A stretch of DNA of 64,000 nucleotides from Ophiocordyceps camponoti-saundersi (nom. inval.). Taxonomy: Eukaryota > Ascomycota > Sordariomycetes > Hypocreales > Ophiocordycipitaceae. Positions 44,751 to 56,249 of this stretch are shown here, piece after piece. Position 1 is the first letter of the stretch, and the number at the start of each line of letters is the position of its first letter. The stretch is from positions 5,122 through 69,121 of the forward strand of contig PDHQ01000132.1 in the NCBI GenBank assembly GCA_003339415.1, given 5' to 3'. The notes beneath the pieces were generated by a model. It had not been told where the DNA came from and did no database searches. It saw only the letters and a list, made by a program, of their open reading frames with translations. Made by a program: the position numbers and the translations under genes.

Positions 44751-44956
44751 TGTGTCGGATCGCGTTCTCGTCAAATGTTTGTCGCCCAAAACATGGGGGA
44801 AGTGATAAGTACCACGGTTGGAGGTGTCGAAAACCACCATCTGCTTACGTAACCTGGAGCTCCCCCGCCGAGCGTTTAACCGGAAAAGAAAAACCAATCT
44901 CACGAGACCTTCAACAGGCTCAGTCCTTCTTCACATATAAAGAACCACGTCAAGCC
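44751..44956. promoter_or_regulatory. 206-bp divergent promoter of qcr8 and phb1
   Basis: Both start codons flank this region, and both products are mitochondrial inner-membrane proteins. A CCAAT box lies near 44899 and an AT-rich TATAAAG stretch near 44936. Sharing a promoter is an inference from spacing. Confidence 0.7.
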
Positions 44957-45890
44957 ATGGCGACCACAACGCTCAGCTGGCTGTACAAGTCGATCGTTCC
45001 GGCTACGGGCGTCGCTCTACTAGCCCAAGCGTCTCTCTACGACGTGAGGGGCGGTACGAGAGCCGTCATCTTCGACCGCATGTCGGGTGTTAAAGAGAAC
45101 GTCATCAACGAGGGCACCCACTTCCTGATCCCCTGGCTGCAACGGAGCATCATCTTCGACGTCCGCACCAAGCCACGCAACATTGCGACGACTACGGGAA
45201 GCAAGGATCTACAAATGGTCAGCTTGACACTTCGTGTCCTGCACCGGCCTGTCGTCACGGCCCTACCCAAGATTTATCAGGTGAGATGCGTTGCCGGAAT
45301 CCGACGCAGAAATAAGAAAGAAAAGGGATCGAAAAAGGAACCGTTTCAGCTGACGCAGATTTATACAGAATCTCGGCGTCGATTACGACGAGCGAGTCCT
45401 CCCCTCCATCGGCAATGAAGTCCTCAAGTCCATCGTCGCCCAATTCGATGCCGCAGAGCTCATCACCCAAAGAGAGGCCGTCTCGCAACGGATCCGAAAC
45501 GACCTTACCCGCCGCGCCGCAGAATTCAACATCGCTCTCGAGGACGTGTCCATCACCCACATGACCTTCGGCCGTGAGTTCACAAAGGCCGTCGAACAGA
45601 AGCAGATCGCCCAACAGGACGCCGAGCGAGCCCGCTTTATCGTCGAGCGCGCAGAGCAGGAGAGGCAGGCAAACGTTATCCGTGCCGAAGGCGAGGCCGA
45701 GAGCGCCGAGACCATCGGCAAGGCCATCTCAAAGGCAGGTAACGGCCTGATACAGATCCGTAAGATCGAGGCCAGCAGGGAGATTGCTCAGACCCTTTCC
45801 TCCAACCCCAACGTTGCCTATCTGCCCAGCGGGAGCAAACAAGGCGGCGGCGGCGGTAGCCAGCTTCTCTTGGCGGTCGGCAAAGCTTGA
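44957..45890 (+). CDS. phb1: Prohibitin-1
   Basis: Exons 44957-45280 and 45369-45890 give 281 residues, standard length. After an N-terminal hydrophobic anchor ([20 protein letters not shown]) comes the PHB/SPFH domain with [20 protein letters not shown] and FDVRTKPR. A long coiled coil follows ([19 protein letters not shown]). The C-terminus is Gly-rich. Prohibitin-1 and -2 form ring complexes in the mitochondrial inner membrane that stabilise newly made respiratory subunits and regulate m-AAA protease. The intron is phase 0 between IYQ and NLGVDYDER. Confidence 0.96.
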
Positions 45891-46622
45891 GCCATGACGG
45901 GCTCAGGACTCCTGGAGAGGAAGGCGGTCGGGCTGTAGCTTAGGGTCAGAGAGGCCTGTCACGTCGTTGCTACTTTTCTTCAAACGAGGACATGCAGTGA
46001 TAGACATGTATCACACTAAACAATCTACTCAGGTACGAGGGCTCGATGGAGAACTTCTATCAGGCTCATCTGTCACTACATGCTGGATGCCGTTTTCTGG
46101 TACCGAACTCTACGGCAAGCCCCTGTTGCACCTCGAGTGATGTGATTTTCGTAGTAACGTGGACTTCAATGTCGATGCTTTCTCGAACTTGAAGCAGTGC
46201 CTTGATAGATGAACAGCACCGGCCCCTTACAACAACCTATCGGATGGGATGGATAGGATATCCCGTCCGTATCTCGACTCCCCTCCCCGTTAAGGAGAGA
46301 TCCCATGAAGAATCCCTCGAGGCAAAGATTGTACGTCATTGAGGAAACGTGATATAGTCGGAAAACGCGGTCTTGTAGATATTTACACATTACAATTGGT
46401 ATATTAGTTGCAAGGGCTAAGGATAAGGCGAACGGAAGAAAGAAAAGTAAAGACGGAATAGAAAGACACAGTCCCGCTGGTACAAGGCGAACGGAGGAAA
46501 CAAAAGTAAAGACTGTATAGAAAGAGACAGACCCGCTGGTGAAAGAAAGAAGAGATCATCTACAAAGATCTTCACAGCGCTGAAATGCCTACAACCCATC
46601 ACCGAACCAATCCCCAAATCAA
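45891..46622. other. Intergenic between convergent phb1 and rex3
   Basis: 732 bases, no gene seen. A two-copy tandem repeat with a 59-base period lies at about 46425-46542. Confidence 0.6.
46425..46542. repeat. Two-copy tandem duplication, period 59 bp
   Basis: Both copies begin AAGGCGAACGGA and contain AAAAGTAAAGAC and CCGCTGGT; they differ at several sites. It is downstream of the rex3 stop. Confidence 0.85.
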
Positions 46623-48524
46623 TCACGACCCAGCCACATCCTTCTTGGGCTCCTTCCGGACAGGAGGCTGCATGATGCCCTCCTCGTCAAGCGTCCACCC
46701 ATCATACTTCATCCCCGACCACCTTTGGTTAACCTTCTTCCGAACCAAGTCGCCGGCGGCGCGCGCATCCTCGGCTGAGTCGTGACCCTGCACCGAGGGC
46801 CCCGTCTCTTGCTGTATCTCGCGGCCGAGATTATCTGCGACGAGGTACTTGAGCTTGTTGCGGTGGGGAAGCCCACGGCTGTGTGGGTACAGCAGGACGG
46901 TGTCGACTATGGTTGGGTGGACGATGCGGACCGAGTTCAGGTCGTTCTCGATGGCGTGGCCGATAAGCGGCGTGGTTGGCGATATGAGCGAAAAGAGTAA
47001 GTTCCGTGCCGCTTCAGGAGAAGACACCTTCTTGAGCTTCTTCTTCTCCTTCTTTTTGTCCTTTGCCGACTCGACGTCTTTGTCATCCTCTGCGTCGGCC
47101 GCCTTGTCGAGGCCGTCATCGATGGGCGGCACTATATGGTCATCGCCCCAGGGCTCGGCCAGGGCCATATCATCGGGCCAAACACCTGAGAAACGGGAAT
47201 TAAGGTCGAGGATCTCGCCCACCGGCTGGACGAGAACATCCAGTAGTTCTTCCCCGGTTGGCCACGACGTCGCCGTCAGGCGAATCAGCTCCATACCGTA
47301 GACCGTGTAACCCATCTCACAGTCAAAGCAGACAGCCCTGTCTAGGGGCGCGAGGTCGTTCTTGGGCGTCTCCGCGAAATTCAAAACGGTAGCCAGCCGG
47401 GCAGGGTCGCCACTCTTGAAGACATGGTGATCGTGCGTGTGACAGCCCGTCGAGGCAGCGACACTCTCGCCGCAGCAAAGGTATTCCGGAATGGTATAAA
47501 AACCGTCTGACGATCTGCTGTATTGCTTCTTACCCCAGTGAAAATTACACGTTCCCCCAGACGTTAGCGCCCCGTCCTCCTCACGGCGTCCTGGGAAGAC
47601 CTGGAATCGTTGGCCGCAGCGGTCGCACATTTCCCATCCCTTGCTAACACGCATGCTCTCGCGCGCTGCGCTGATCGAGTCCGCCGACGGTACCTTACTC
47701 ACATAGCCATACTGAGACAGATCATCGATGGGCGTGAGGAAGTGCTGTAGTAACTCCAGCTCCTGGGATGGAGCCAGTACCGAATCTGGGTTTTGCGGCT
47801 CATATTTAGCATATCCAGGCCGGGTTGCACGTAGGGCGTCTTCCCGCTCATTTCTCCACTGCTTGAGGGTCACGCGCTTGCGTGACGTGACCAAGTTCTT
47901 CATGACGTTTGTGTAGACGAGCGGCTTTTCAAGCGCCGTTTTCTCTTCCTCGTCAAGGGCCATTGTGATAAGTGTCTGGTCGTCCAATATCAGATCCTTC
48001 TCTTTCTTGTCGCCACTCTTTTCAACTTCCTTTCGAAGCTCCGAGTTCAGCCGGCTATACTCGCGATGCAGCAACGTGAGCAGCTTGTGGCGGATCCCGT
48101 GATCGGCCGGTGATTTTTTGATGAGGCGAGGATTGAGGCTCTCTCGCTTGTCCGCTGTTGGTACTTTCTTACTCTGCGATGTTGTACGCGACTTCAAACA
48201 CCTAGCAGCGGGTTTCCTCTCGTGCGTGGTCATTGCGGTTGTTGCGAGAGATGACACGGGCCGGATGGCAGGCTCCTCATGTTTATATTCCGCTTGACTG
48301 CCTTTGGCTTTCTTGCTTGAGTCACCAGCAGCGTTGAAGGTTTCTGGCCGCAGGTTCTCGCGCTCATCGAGTCTGGGACGCTTTCGTGGTCCGTCGTCGG
48401 AGGGAGCCTCTTCGGCCGGGCGCGATTTACTTTTCTTTTCATCTTGTGGATGACCGAAAATGCATTGAAAGGCTTTGCAGCTGCTTCCTGCAGGACAGGG
48501 AAGATGCTTAAGGTTCAAACTCAT
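46623..48524 (-). CDS. rex3: RNA exonuclease 3
   Basis: One exon of 633 residues. I start at ATG 48524 because MSLNLKHLPCPAGSSCKAFQC has the small CX5CX4C-type zinc motif seen at the start of Rex3 proteins; the frame stays open 34 codons further upstream but that part is unlike the family. Residues 20-150 are charged and disordered. A second Cys/His cluster CDRCGQRF ... CNFHWG lies in the middle. The DEDDh exonuclease domain has FDCEMGYT near 400, HAIENDLNSVRIVHPTIVDT near 560 and HDSAEDARAAGDLV near the C-terminus. It trims 3' ends of RNAs such as RNase MRP RNA in the nucleus. An acidic and Lys-rich insert (EDDKDVESAKDKKKEKKK) interrupts the domain. Confidence 0.9.
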   Translation of the reverse strand: MSLNLKHLPCPAGSSCKAFQCIFGHPQDEKKSKSRPAEEAPSDDGPRKRPRLDERENLRPETFNAAGDSSKKAKGSQAEYKHEEPAIRPVSSLATTAMTTHERKPAARCLKSRTTSQSKKVPTADKRESLNPRLIKKSPADHGIRHKLLTLLHREYSRLNSELRKEVEKSGDKKEKDLILDDQTLITMALDEEEKTALEKPLVYTNVMKNLVTSRKRVTLKQWRNEREDALRATRPGYAKYEPQNPDSVLAPSQELELLQHFLTPIDDLSQYGYVSKVPSADSISAARESMRVSKGWEMCDRCGQRFQVFPGRREEDGALTSGGTCNFHWGKKQYSRSSDGFYTIPEYLCCGESVAASTGCHTHDHHVFKSGDPARLATVLNFAETPKNDLAPLDRAVCFDCEMGYTVYGMELIRLTATSWPTGEELLDVLVQPVGEILDLNSRFSGVWPDDMALAEPWGDDHIVPPIDDGLDKAADAEDDKDVESAKDKKKEKKKLKKVSSPEAARNLLFSLISPTTPLIGHAIENDLNSVRIVHPTIVDTVLLYPHSRGLPHRNKLKYLVADNLGREIQQETGPSVQGHDSAEDARAAGDLVRKKVNQRWSGMKYDGWTLDEEGIMQPPVRKEPKKDVAGS

Positions 48525-50402
48525 GTTTGGACGTGGTAGAGTGTCGGTTCGGCTGTTTCGAGGGAGAGGGAGAGCTGTATCGCGGTGAAGGAGGGGGGAA
48601 GCGTAAGGGCAGCGTAGCCCGGCCAAGGCACGAAAGACGTCTGAAGCAAGTCGTCAGACGCTTCCTCCGTTAGGTCCAGCTTCCTTCTGAGAGATAGACT
48701 CGGGTTCGATGAGCAATCTAAGAAGCCTTGGTTGCACTTGTACATATTGATGTTGGAACGACGTCAAATCGATATCACGTGCAGCTGTCATCCACGACCC
48801 GCTTGGTAGCCACCGGCGGAACTACCCAGTGGCCCGGCGGGGCGGAGAGAAAAAACCTGCCCTAGGCCCGACTTGGTTAGTGCTCTAAATGTCCACTTCT
48901 TGAAGCCATACATTCAGATGCTTATCCCTTGAAGTCCGCAAAAGCCAACCCCAAGTCACGAGCAGAATGAGGAGCATCTTGGATGCGGCCAGCTCTAGTG
49001 TACTTTATCTTTGCAGGTAATCTCACTACAGTAGAAGTATATTCCGGTAACTCAGGCATATGCGAATCTTGTATCTGTTGAAAGGGCAAAACGAAGGTGG
49101 CCTTCGCGTACTTAAAGGGATAAGAGGTAAGAAAAGTCCGCGTGATCGAAAAAGAGGGCAGACATGTGCAGTGTCTTCATGTGTGTGTATATACATACAC
49201 TTATGTGTGCACAAGGAAAGGAAGTTCAAGAGAGACGAGCAGAGAAACCATGGTGGGTAGTACCGCTCATTCTATCACCACCCCCTTGAAGCAGAATAAC
49301 AGAGCCCTGCTTCCTCTACTCGTTCAACAAGACCAAAGCATCCTCAGCCAAATTTACGATTGACTAACGAAGACCTAGAGTCGGGGTGTTATTTTATAAG
49401 TCCAGGTGCCTACCTATGAAACGTCACAGACTCACAAGTAGGCACTCTTAAGAGACAGAAGAAAATGCCCGATCCCTCCTCTTCAAAACTCATTTGATAA
49501 TGTGACAGAGGGAATTTTTACTTCGACAACCTGCCCACTCTGTTAGAACGTCCTTTTCATACCTGCTCAGTTATGCCATGCAGGTAGCCTTCGACTACTA
49601 CACACTAGTTATATCGGACTCATTTACGGATTACATGCGTACATACATGTGAAGGTGGTTATACGATAGTCGGAGCTAGACTTAAAGCTGGAGTCTGAAG
49701 CTAAGAAGCAAACCCCTGTCCCCCCCCCCCCCCCTTTTTTCTTTCCATTTATCCCCCCTGTAGCGCTTTTGGGTGTTGAGCCGACGCCGAAGACCTGGCC
49801 ATTAGTGGGCACACTCTATCTATCCTCCCTCCTACCCCCTTTACTTATAGTGATAGGTGCCCCAAAAATACTGCCTCCGGAAACGGCCGGCTTAAGTGAT
49901 TAAAAAGTCCGTGCTGATCAGGTCAAAGTGTAGGGTAGGTAGAAAGTGTATTGTGAGTCTGAAGTCATCTCACCTAAGCCGCGCAACCTGCTGCTGAAGG
50001 GCAACTTGGAAATTAAACCAGCTGTCCAGACCAACTAGCTGTCATGTCATAGAATCAAGTTTGAGCCCAGCATCTACTCAATCGCGGCGAAAGTTATCGA
50101 TTTTCCCAGCAGCCCGATCATCGATACTCAGCCTCGCGACTCAGCTTTGGTCCGTTTTGGCGGCTTGGCTGAACTTGTACCCCCTTAAGGCTCTCTACTG
50201 TATCTCATCCTGATCGGCATTTCATTTCCTCGACGGGCAGAAAGACAGCCAGCTCGATCGTTGAGCTTGACTCGTTTATTTGAGTGACGGGATTGAGTTC
50301 TCAATATCGTCAGCTCGGGAGCAGCCAGCCTTTAGCTCCTTACTATTACGAATACCAAGCCTCCCGGATCGACCGGAGATCCGCTGAAAGGTGGTGGCTG
50401 TT
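48525..50402. other. Intergenic, no gene seen
   Basis: 1.9 kb between divergent rex3 and the lipase gene. Contains a poly-C run at 49717-49733. Short open frames have no recognisable content. Confidence 0.6.
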
Positions 50403-51879
50403 ATGTCAGCGCCAGAGCAGGATGGAGATTACATGGGAGGCAGCCAAGATGCGGACCATCTTTGTGTTCTCGTTCATGGGGTGAGTCGGGAACCGATGCC
50501 TCCACCACCCTGGCCGAAGATGGGCTGCCGCTCATATCCTGACTCAGCTCTGGGGCGATCCCAGTCATATGAAGAATATCGCCAAGGCGCTACGGTCGCT
50601 GTATTCACGAGATCGGCTGTGCCTGCTCCTCGCCAAACGCAACAGCGGGAGCTTCACTTATGACGGCATAGAGCTCGGGGGAGAACGCGTCTGCGCAGAG
50701 ATCGAAGAGGAGCTGCAAAATCGGGCGGGCAAGGTCAAGAAGCTCAGCATTGTTGGCTACTCCCTCGGGGGGTTGGTGTCCCGCTATGCCGTCGGCCTTC
50801 TTTACGCAAAGGGGCTTCTTGACGAGGTTGAGTGCATGGTAGGTGGAGGCCTTGATTCCCATTTTGCAGCCTAGGGACAAGCGTTGTGAAGGAAGGCTGA
50901 CATTCCACAAACCGCATAGACCTTTGTCACTTTTGCTTCGCCTCATCTCGGGGTTCGGTCTCCGCTAAAGGGCTGGCACAATTACGTCTGGAACTATGTC
51001 GGCGCGAGAAGCCTCTCCATGTCGGGAAGGCAGCTGTTCACCATCGACAAGTTTCGCGACACCGGTCGACCTCTGCTATCCGTACTTGCAGACCCCTCGT
51101 CGATCTTTATACATGGCCTTCGCAAATTCAAGCGCCGAACGCTATATGCGAACATTGTCAATGACAGGAGTGCCGTCTATTATACGACATGCATACAAAA
51201 GACAGATCCTTACTGTGGAAATATGCAAAAGATCGAGCCAAAGTATGTGGAGGGGTATGAGGACGTTGTCTTGGATCCCGAGGTCCCTTGCCGTCTGCGA
51301 TCCGACTCCAGGAGCAACATTTCGTCGCCGACAAGAACAGCTCTAATGTGGGTGAAACGCCTCCCTCTAATCATCATGGTTGCCATTTTAGTTCCTGCCG
51401 GCACCATCGCCTTTCTGTGCAACTCTGTCGTCCAGACGGCGAAGAGCTCGGACAGGATCAAGCGGCATGAGGCGGGCCAAGCCAACGTCAATGTTCAGGA
51501 GTACCGCGTGCCGTTGCTATTAAAGGAGATGCGAGGTGAGATGGAAAGGGCATATGGTGCGCTCAACAATTCACAGGGCCAAGACTTTCTGGCGGCCGAG
51601 GACGATGTTGTCGACGACGCCGCCATGGGAGCGGAGGAAAGGCTGGTCATGAGCCGCGAGAGGAGACACTCGATGTCGGCACAACCAACACTGGCACTGA
51701 CGCCTCATCAGTTCCAGATGATAGATGCACTCGATGAGCTGCAGTGGCGCAAATTCCCTGTGTGGATTCACAATGACCGGCATAGCCACGCAGCCATGAT
51801 TGTCCGATTCCCCAAGAAGAGTTTCGATGAGGGCTTCCTAGTGTTGCGGCACTTTGCCAAGGGCGAGTTTCTCATCTAG
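50403..51879 (+). CDS. ROG1-like DUF676 lipase / serine esterase
   Basis: Exons 50403-50480, 50548-50838 and 50920-51879 give 442 residues. The alpha/beta hydrolase core starts at HLCVLVHGLWGDPSHM (19-34), where HG precedes the oxyanion loop. The nucleophile elbow is GYSLGG (about 97-102), and TFASPHLG follows. A C-terminal histidine candidate is in WIHNDRHSHAAMIVRF (about 405-420). A probable membrane segment (LPLIIMVAILVPAGTIAFL) lies near 271-290. Yeast relatives Rog1 and Yor059c/Lpl1 act on acylglycerols or phospholipids at lipid droplets; the substrate here is unproven. I chose ATG 50403 because it gives a short leader before the conserved core. Confidence 0.87.
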
Positions 51880-52354
51880 ATGGGCCTTTAGACTCGAAGC
51901 GGTTGGGTAGAATCGAATAGACCGATAGACTAGAACTCCAAGAAGCAAAGACCGGAACGCTAGAGGGCAGGAAACAAAGACCTTGACAAATTGTCCCTGC
52001 ACAACGGCGTCATGGCGGCCCGAGGCTCGTCACGTGACGTTGCCACGGATCTCGGGGTCCGAAACAGCTCGACGACCAATCAGAGGCCGTAGAGCTCGCG
52101 GTGGTAAAGAATTGTCATTCGATGCCGGCTCGACCCCGCCTCACTTCGCCTCCTCATCAGGCGGTCCCGTCCACGTCTTTGCGTGTGGTCGCGGGCTCGA
52201 CAGGCCATAACCTGCTCGAACAGTGCCTGTTCCCTTCGTTCCCTCCGTTCCCTCCATCCCCTCCGAAATTCCCTCACAGAAGCCGTCTTGTCTTATGACC
52301 AGTCCCTTTCGCCGCGAGTGAGAGCGTTCCTCACAACCCTCAAGCCTGTTGAAA
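51880..52354. other. Intergenic, no gene seen
   Basis: 475 bases that should include the promoter of the PRELI gene. TCCCT-rich pyrimidine sequence at 52230-52265. Confidence 0.55.
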
Positions 52355-53056
52355 ATGGTCCTCACGCATACCACCGGGGACACCTACTCCCACCCTTTCC
52401 CGACCGTCACACTCGCCTACTTTCTCCGCTACTCATCACCTCAGCTCAATCCCTTTGCATCCCACGTCCTAAGCACCGATACCATCTCCAGCCATGTCGA
52501 TCCCGCCACAAGCCGACTGCACACGACGCGGATTCACCTCAAGAAGAGTCGTATGCCCAACGCCGTACACAAGCTTCTCCCCGCGAGCGTCATGGGCGGT
52601 AGCTCAGCGGAGAAGGCATCCTACATACTGGAGACGAGCGTGGTTGACATTCGAGAGGGCTGGATGAAGACAGAAAGCCGTAACCTCAACTTCACCGGTG
52701 TGCTCTCCGTCGTCGAGCAGCAACACTTCAGCCACCCTTCACCGGCTGCACGAGGACCTGCTGCCATGCATGAGACGGATGTTGTCACTACTGTCGTCTT
52801 TCGCTCCCGTCTAGGGGAGAAGTTACGAGGGAAAATCGGTCAGGCCCAAGAAGACGGCTGGCTGTCGGGCTTCATCGGCGGATGGGGATCCAAGGGCATC
52901 CAGCGCAGCATCGAGAATATCGCCTCCACCAAAACACTTGACCAGCTGGGCAAGAGCCGCGATGGCATGCGGCTTGTGCTGGAGCGTATCCGCAACATTG
53001 GCCCGACGGGTGTTCTCGAGAGCATTCGCCGCGAGCGCCAAAGGCAGGCTGCTTGA
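52355..53056 (+). CDS. PRELI/MSF1 (Ups family) phospholipid transfer protein
   Basis: One exon, 233 residues, beginning MVLTHTTGDTYSHPFPTVTL. The PRELI domain shows AYFLRY, ASHVLSTDTI, THVDP-like turn and TTRIHLKKSRMP, then ILETSVVDIREGWMKTESRNLN. Ups proteins work in the mitochondrial intermembrane space with Mdm35: Ups1 carries phosphatidic acid for cardiolipin synthesis, Ups2 carries phosphatidylserine. I cannot decide which this is; the C-terminal GIQRSIENIASTKT region and length suit either. The region SSPQL inside the first helix-strand is a small insertion relative to the family as I recall it. No intron needed. Confidence 0.88.
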   Translation: MVLTHTTGDTYSHPFPTVTLAYFLRYSSPQLNPFASHVLSTDTISSHVDPATSRLHTTRIHLKKSRMPNAVHKLLPASVMGGSSAEKASYILETSVVDIREGWMKTESRNLNFTGVLSVVEQQHFSHPSPAARGPAAMHETDVVTTVVFRSRLGEKLRGKIGQAQEDGWLSGFIGGWGSKGIQRSIENIASTKTLDQLGKSRDGMRLVLERIRNIGPTGVLESIRRERQRQAA

Positions 53057-53494
53057 GAAAAAGGGTCGGCTCTCGCAGAGCTGTATTCTACCTGTACACC
53101 AACTCTTGTCAATTTCAGCATGGCGCATGTTACTTGTCTTTCTGTTTCTCTGTGGTGGACTGCACTACCTAGGGGCCTGGTGGCCACGAAATACGGTCAA
53201 GAGAGACCGGGGGGTTGGACGACAAGACACTCCCCTCTCTCATTCATTCAGTATACCTACCTACTTAGTGCATAGCGGCAAAGTACAATGGGACGAAGGT
53301 ATGACGATGCTCCTCATTTTTAAAACTGCAGATTTGGGTGGCGCTCGTCTGCCTCCCCATGTTAGTCTCAAGGTGCTCGTGCTGGACACGTGGGGCGGGC
53401 CGAGGTTCCGCCGCCGCCCAGGCACCCGAATTAGTGGGAGCCACAGCGAGGAAGGCTTGTCACCGCATTCATCGTTTCGTTCATCATCGTCGCC
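53057..53494. other. Intergenic, no gene seen
   Basis: 438 bases between two plus-strand genes. Contains a TACCTACCTACTTAG stretch near 53255-53270. Confidence 0.55.
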
Positions 53495-54039
53495 ATGGCA
53501 GAGCCGAAATTGTCGGTTTTGTTCGTCTGCTTGGGGAACATCTGCAGGTCTACCATGGCCGAAGGTGTTTTCAGAGACCTGGTTTCGAAGCAGCCGGAAT
53601 ACGGGAACCGGATAGGAGAGATAGATTCGTGCGGAACCGGAGCCTATCATGCCGGCGATCCTCCTGATTCTCGCACCATGGAGACGCTCGAGGCGCATGG
53701 CATCGATGACTACGAACACGTAGCTCGACGCGTGAGCCTCTTTCTGGAGGGGGTTTCCCCGGCGACGGTCTATTACTGATAGAAGTTGAGACGCAGATCA
53801 CGGCGGCCGACTTCGAAAAGTTCGACTACGTGTTTGCCATGGACCGGTCGAACCTCTCGGACCTGGAGCGAATGCGAAACGGGGGAAAGGCCAAGGTGAT
53901 GCTCTTTGGCGAATTTAGCGGTGGCAAGGCCGAGCCGATCTCCGATCCATATTACGGCGGTCGTGACGGGTTTCAGAAAGCTTATGAGCAATGTCGGCGG
54001 TTCGCCAACAACTTTTTGAGCGAGGTGGTTGGGAAATAG
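53495..54039 (+). CDS. ltp1: Low-molecular-weight protein tyrosine phosphatase
   Basis: Exons 53495-53731 and 53797-54039 give 159 residues, normal for the family. The P-loop CLGNICRS near the N-terminus supplies the nucleophile C12 and R18, and ISDPYYGG (near 127-134) has the general acid aspartate. Family members dephosphorylate phosphotyrosine and small phosphate esters in the cytosol. The tail RRFANNFL is typical. The intron is phase 0 between ARR and ITAADFEKF and contains an in-frame stop, so it must be removed. Confidence 0.94.
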
Positions 54040-54816
54040 ACTCGATGCGGTTGGTGCCGGTGCGAAGGATGGGAGACGGCTGGAAGTAAAGACTGGAATG
54101 TTTAGAGCCGAGAGGCGGGCTGGAATAGACGGCTGAGTCAAATCGGCCGTGTCACACATCTAATGGGAGAGGAAGAAACGAGTTCAGCTTGAGTGAGTTC
54201 GTCGTAGCGATGACTGCGGCGCGCCGATGAAGCGAATGTAATGGTGGCATTGCTTTCCGACGCCACCATCTCAGCTTCGGATAAACTGGGTAGTACGAGA
54301 ACGAATACATAGATGTCAAGGTCAGCGGGTTTTCTATGCATACGGATACTTAACCGCCGTTGGGTGACGTTCGTCTTCAGCTCTTCTGCATCATGTGCGT
54401 GACGACAGTGGCGATGCGAGGCTGGAGTAGGCCGGATGTTGTGCACCATAGCGAAGAGTAAGAGTAAAACCAGGTAGACGGGGTAAAGCCAAACGCTAAA
54501 GGGGGGCAATGATAAGCCGTTTCACACATGTTGGTCTCAAGCAGCAGTGACTGAAGAACGTGTATCCGTAGAGACTGAGAGTCAATTGGATCTCGGAATC
54601 CTGCTTATCCCCAGAAGCTCTCTTAGGTAAAGCTCGGCTTAGGTGCGGGGAAGTGGGGCAACGCAACAGCTCTCGGGTAGCTCGTGCTTGTGCTGGGCTC
54701 TAAGAGATTTGCCGTCCGCCTCATCTTCTTCCCTCCCTCCCTCCTCCCGAGGCCGGTTGCCTCGTTGCCAAAACCTGTCGTCTCTGCAAAAGCCAGAAAC
54801 GTTGAATCGATTCATC
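54040..54816. other. Intergenic, no gene seen
   Basis: 777 bases upstream of the MAP kinase gene, with a TCCC-rich pyrimidine tract at 54722-54750 near its start codon. An open frame on the minus strand (54138-54509) has no family-like features. Confidence 0.55.
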
Positions 54817-56249
54817 ATGGCTGGCCTTCAGGGACGCAAGGTCTTCAAGGTCTTTAACCAAGACTTCATCGTCGACGAGCGATATACCGTCACCAAGGAG
54901 CTGGGTCAGGGCGCCTATGGCATCGTCTGCGCTGCCGTTAACAATCAGACCACGGAGGGCGTGGCCATCAAGAAGGTCACTAATATCTTTAGCAAGAAGA
55001 TATTGGCCAAGCGCGCCCTTCGTGAGATCAAGCTCATGCAACACTTTCGCGGTCATCGCAATGTGAGTCACCTCTCTAAAAAAACGCGCTCTGACGGCCG
55101 GTTGGTTGACGGTCGTCACAGATAACTTGTCTATATGACATGGACATACCGCGCCCAGACAACTTTAATGAGACCTATCTCTACGAAGGTAACCTTACAC
55201 TCGAAAATGGCTCTCGTTTTCCTCCCGCTGACTGACGGCCACCAGAGCTGATGGAATGCGATCTCGCCGCCATTATCCGCTCCGGCCAGGCCCTGACCGA
55301 CGCCCACTTTCAATCCTTCATCTACCAGATCCTCTGCGGACTCAAGTACATTCACTCCGCCAACGTCCTGCACCGCGACCTCAAACCCGGCAACCTGCTC
55401 GTCAATGCCGACTGCGAGCTCAAGATCTGCGACTTTGGCCTGGCCCGCGGCTTCTCCGTTGACCCGGAGGAGAACGCAGGCTACATGACGGAATATGTGG
55501 CCACGCGATGGTATCGGGCGCCCGAAATCATGTTGAGCTTCCAGAGCTACACCAAAGCCAGTATGCGAGATTCCCCCTTTTCTTTGGCAGGACCATTGTT
55601 AACGACGTCCCCCCCAGTTGATGTTTGGTCGGTCGGCTGCATCCTTGCCGAGCTTCTCGGTGGGAGGCCCTTCTTCAAGGGTCGCGACTACGTCGACCAG
55701 CTCAATCAGATCCTACACATTCTCGGGACGCCCAGCGAGATGACGCTGTCCCGTATCGGCTCGCCCCGCGCCCAAGAATACGTGCGGAACCTCCCGTTTA
55801 TGCCCAAAAAATCGTTCCCGAGCCTCTTTCCCAACGCAAACCCAGATGCGCTCGACCTGCTGGACCGCATGCTCACCTTTGATCCGTCGTCTCGCATCAG
55901 CGTCGAGCAGGCTCTGGAGCACCCTTACCTGCACATCTGGCACGACGCCTCGGACGAGCCCGATTGCCCCACCACGTTCAACTTTGACTTTGAAGTCATT
56001 GACGACACCAATGAGATGCGTCGCGTCATTCTGGAGGAGGTAATGCGGTTCCGTCAAGTCGTCAGGGTCCTCCCCGGGGGGGCGGCTCAGGGTCAGGGTC
56101 AGGGTCAGCAAGGCGCTGCGGGACAAGTGCCGCTGCCAGAGCAGGGTCACCAATGGAAGGCGGAAGACCCAAGGCCGCAGGAGTATATGGCGTACGGCAA
56201 CGGGCTCGAGCAGGACCTTCAAGCAGGACTGGATGCGTCGAGGAGGTGA
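54817..56249 (+). CDS. slt2: Cell-wall-integrity MAP kinase (Slt2/Mps1/MpkA type)
   Basis: Exons 54817-55062, 55122-55188, 55246-55560 and 55618-56249 give 419 residues. The N-terminus [17 protein letters not shown] is typical of the Slt2 orthologue. The kinase domain shows [29 protein letters not shown], the activation motif TEY at 186-188 and WYRAPEIM. The C-terminal tail has QVVRV and a Gly-Gln stretch from a GGTCAG repeat, ending [11 protein letters not shown]. The kinase is the last step of the Bck1-Mkk-Slt2 cascade, activated by wall stress, and acts in cytosol and nucleus. The tail repeat near 56087-56110 may vary in copy number. All four exons are in phase. Confidence 0.97.

Noticed and set aside
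48525..48626. N-terminal extension of rex3 upstream of 48524
   Set aside because: The extra 34 residues are unlike the family, while MSLNLKHLPCP begins right at the conserved zinc motif.
54138..54509. A 123-codon minus-strand frame upstream of the MAP kinase
   Set aside because: No recognisable motif, no clear splice or start context, and it covers the likely promoter.
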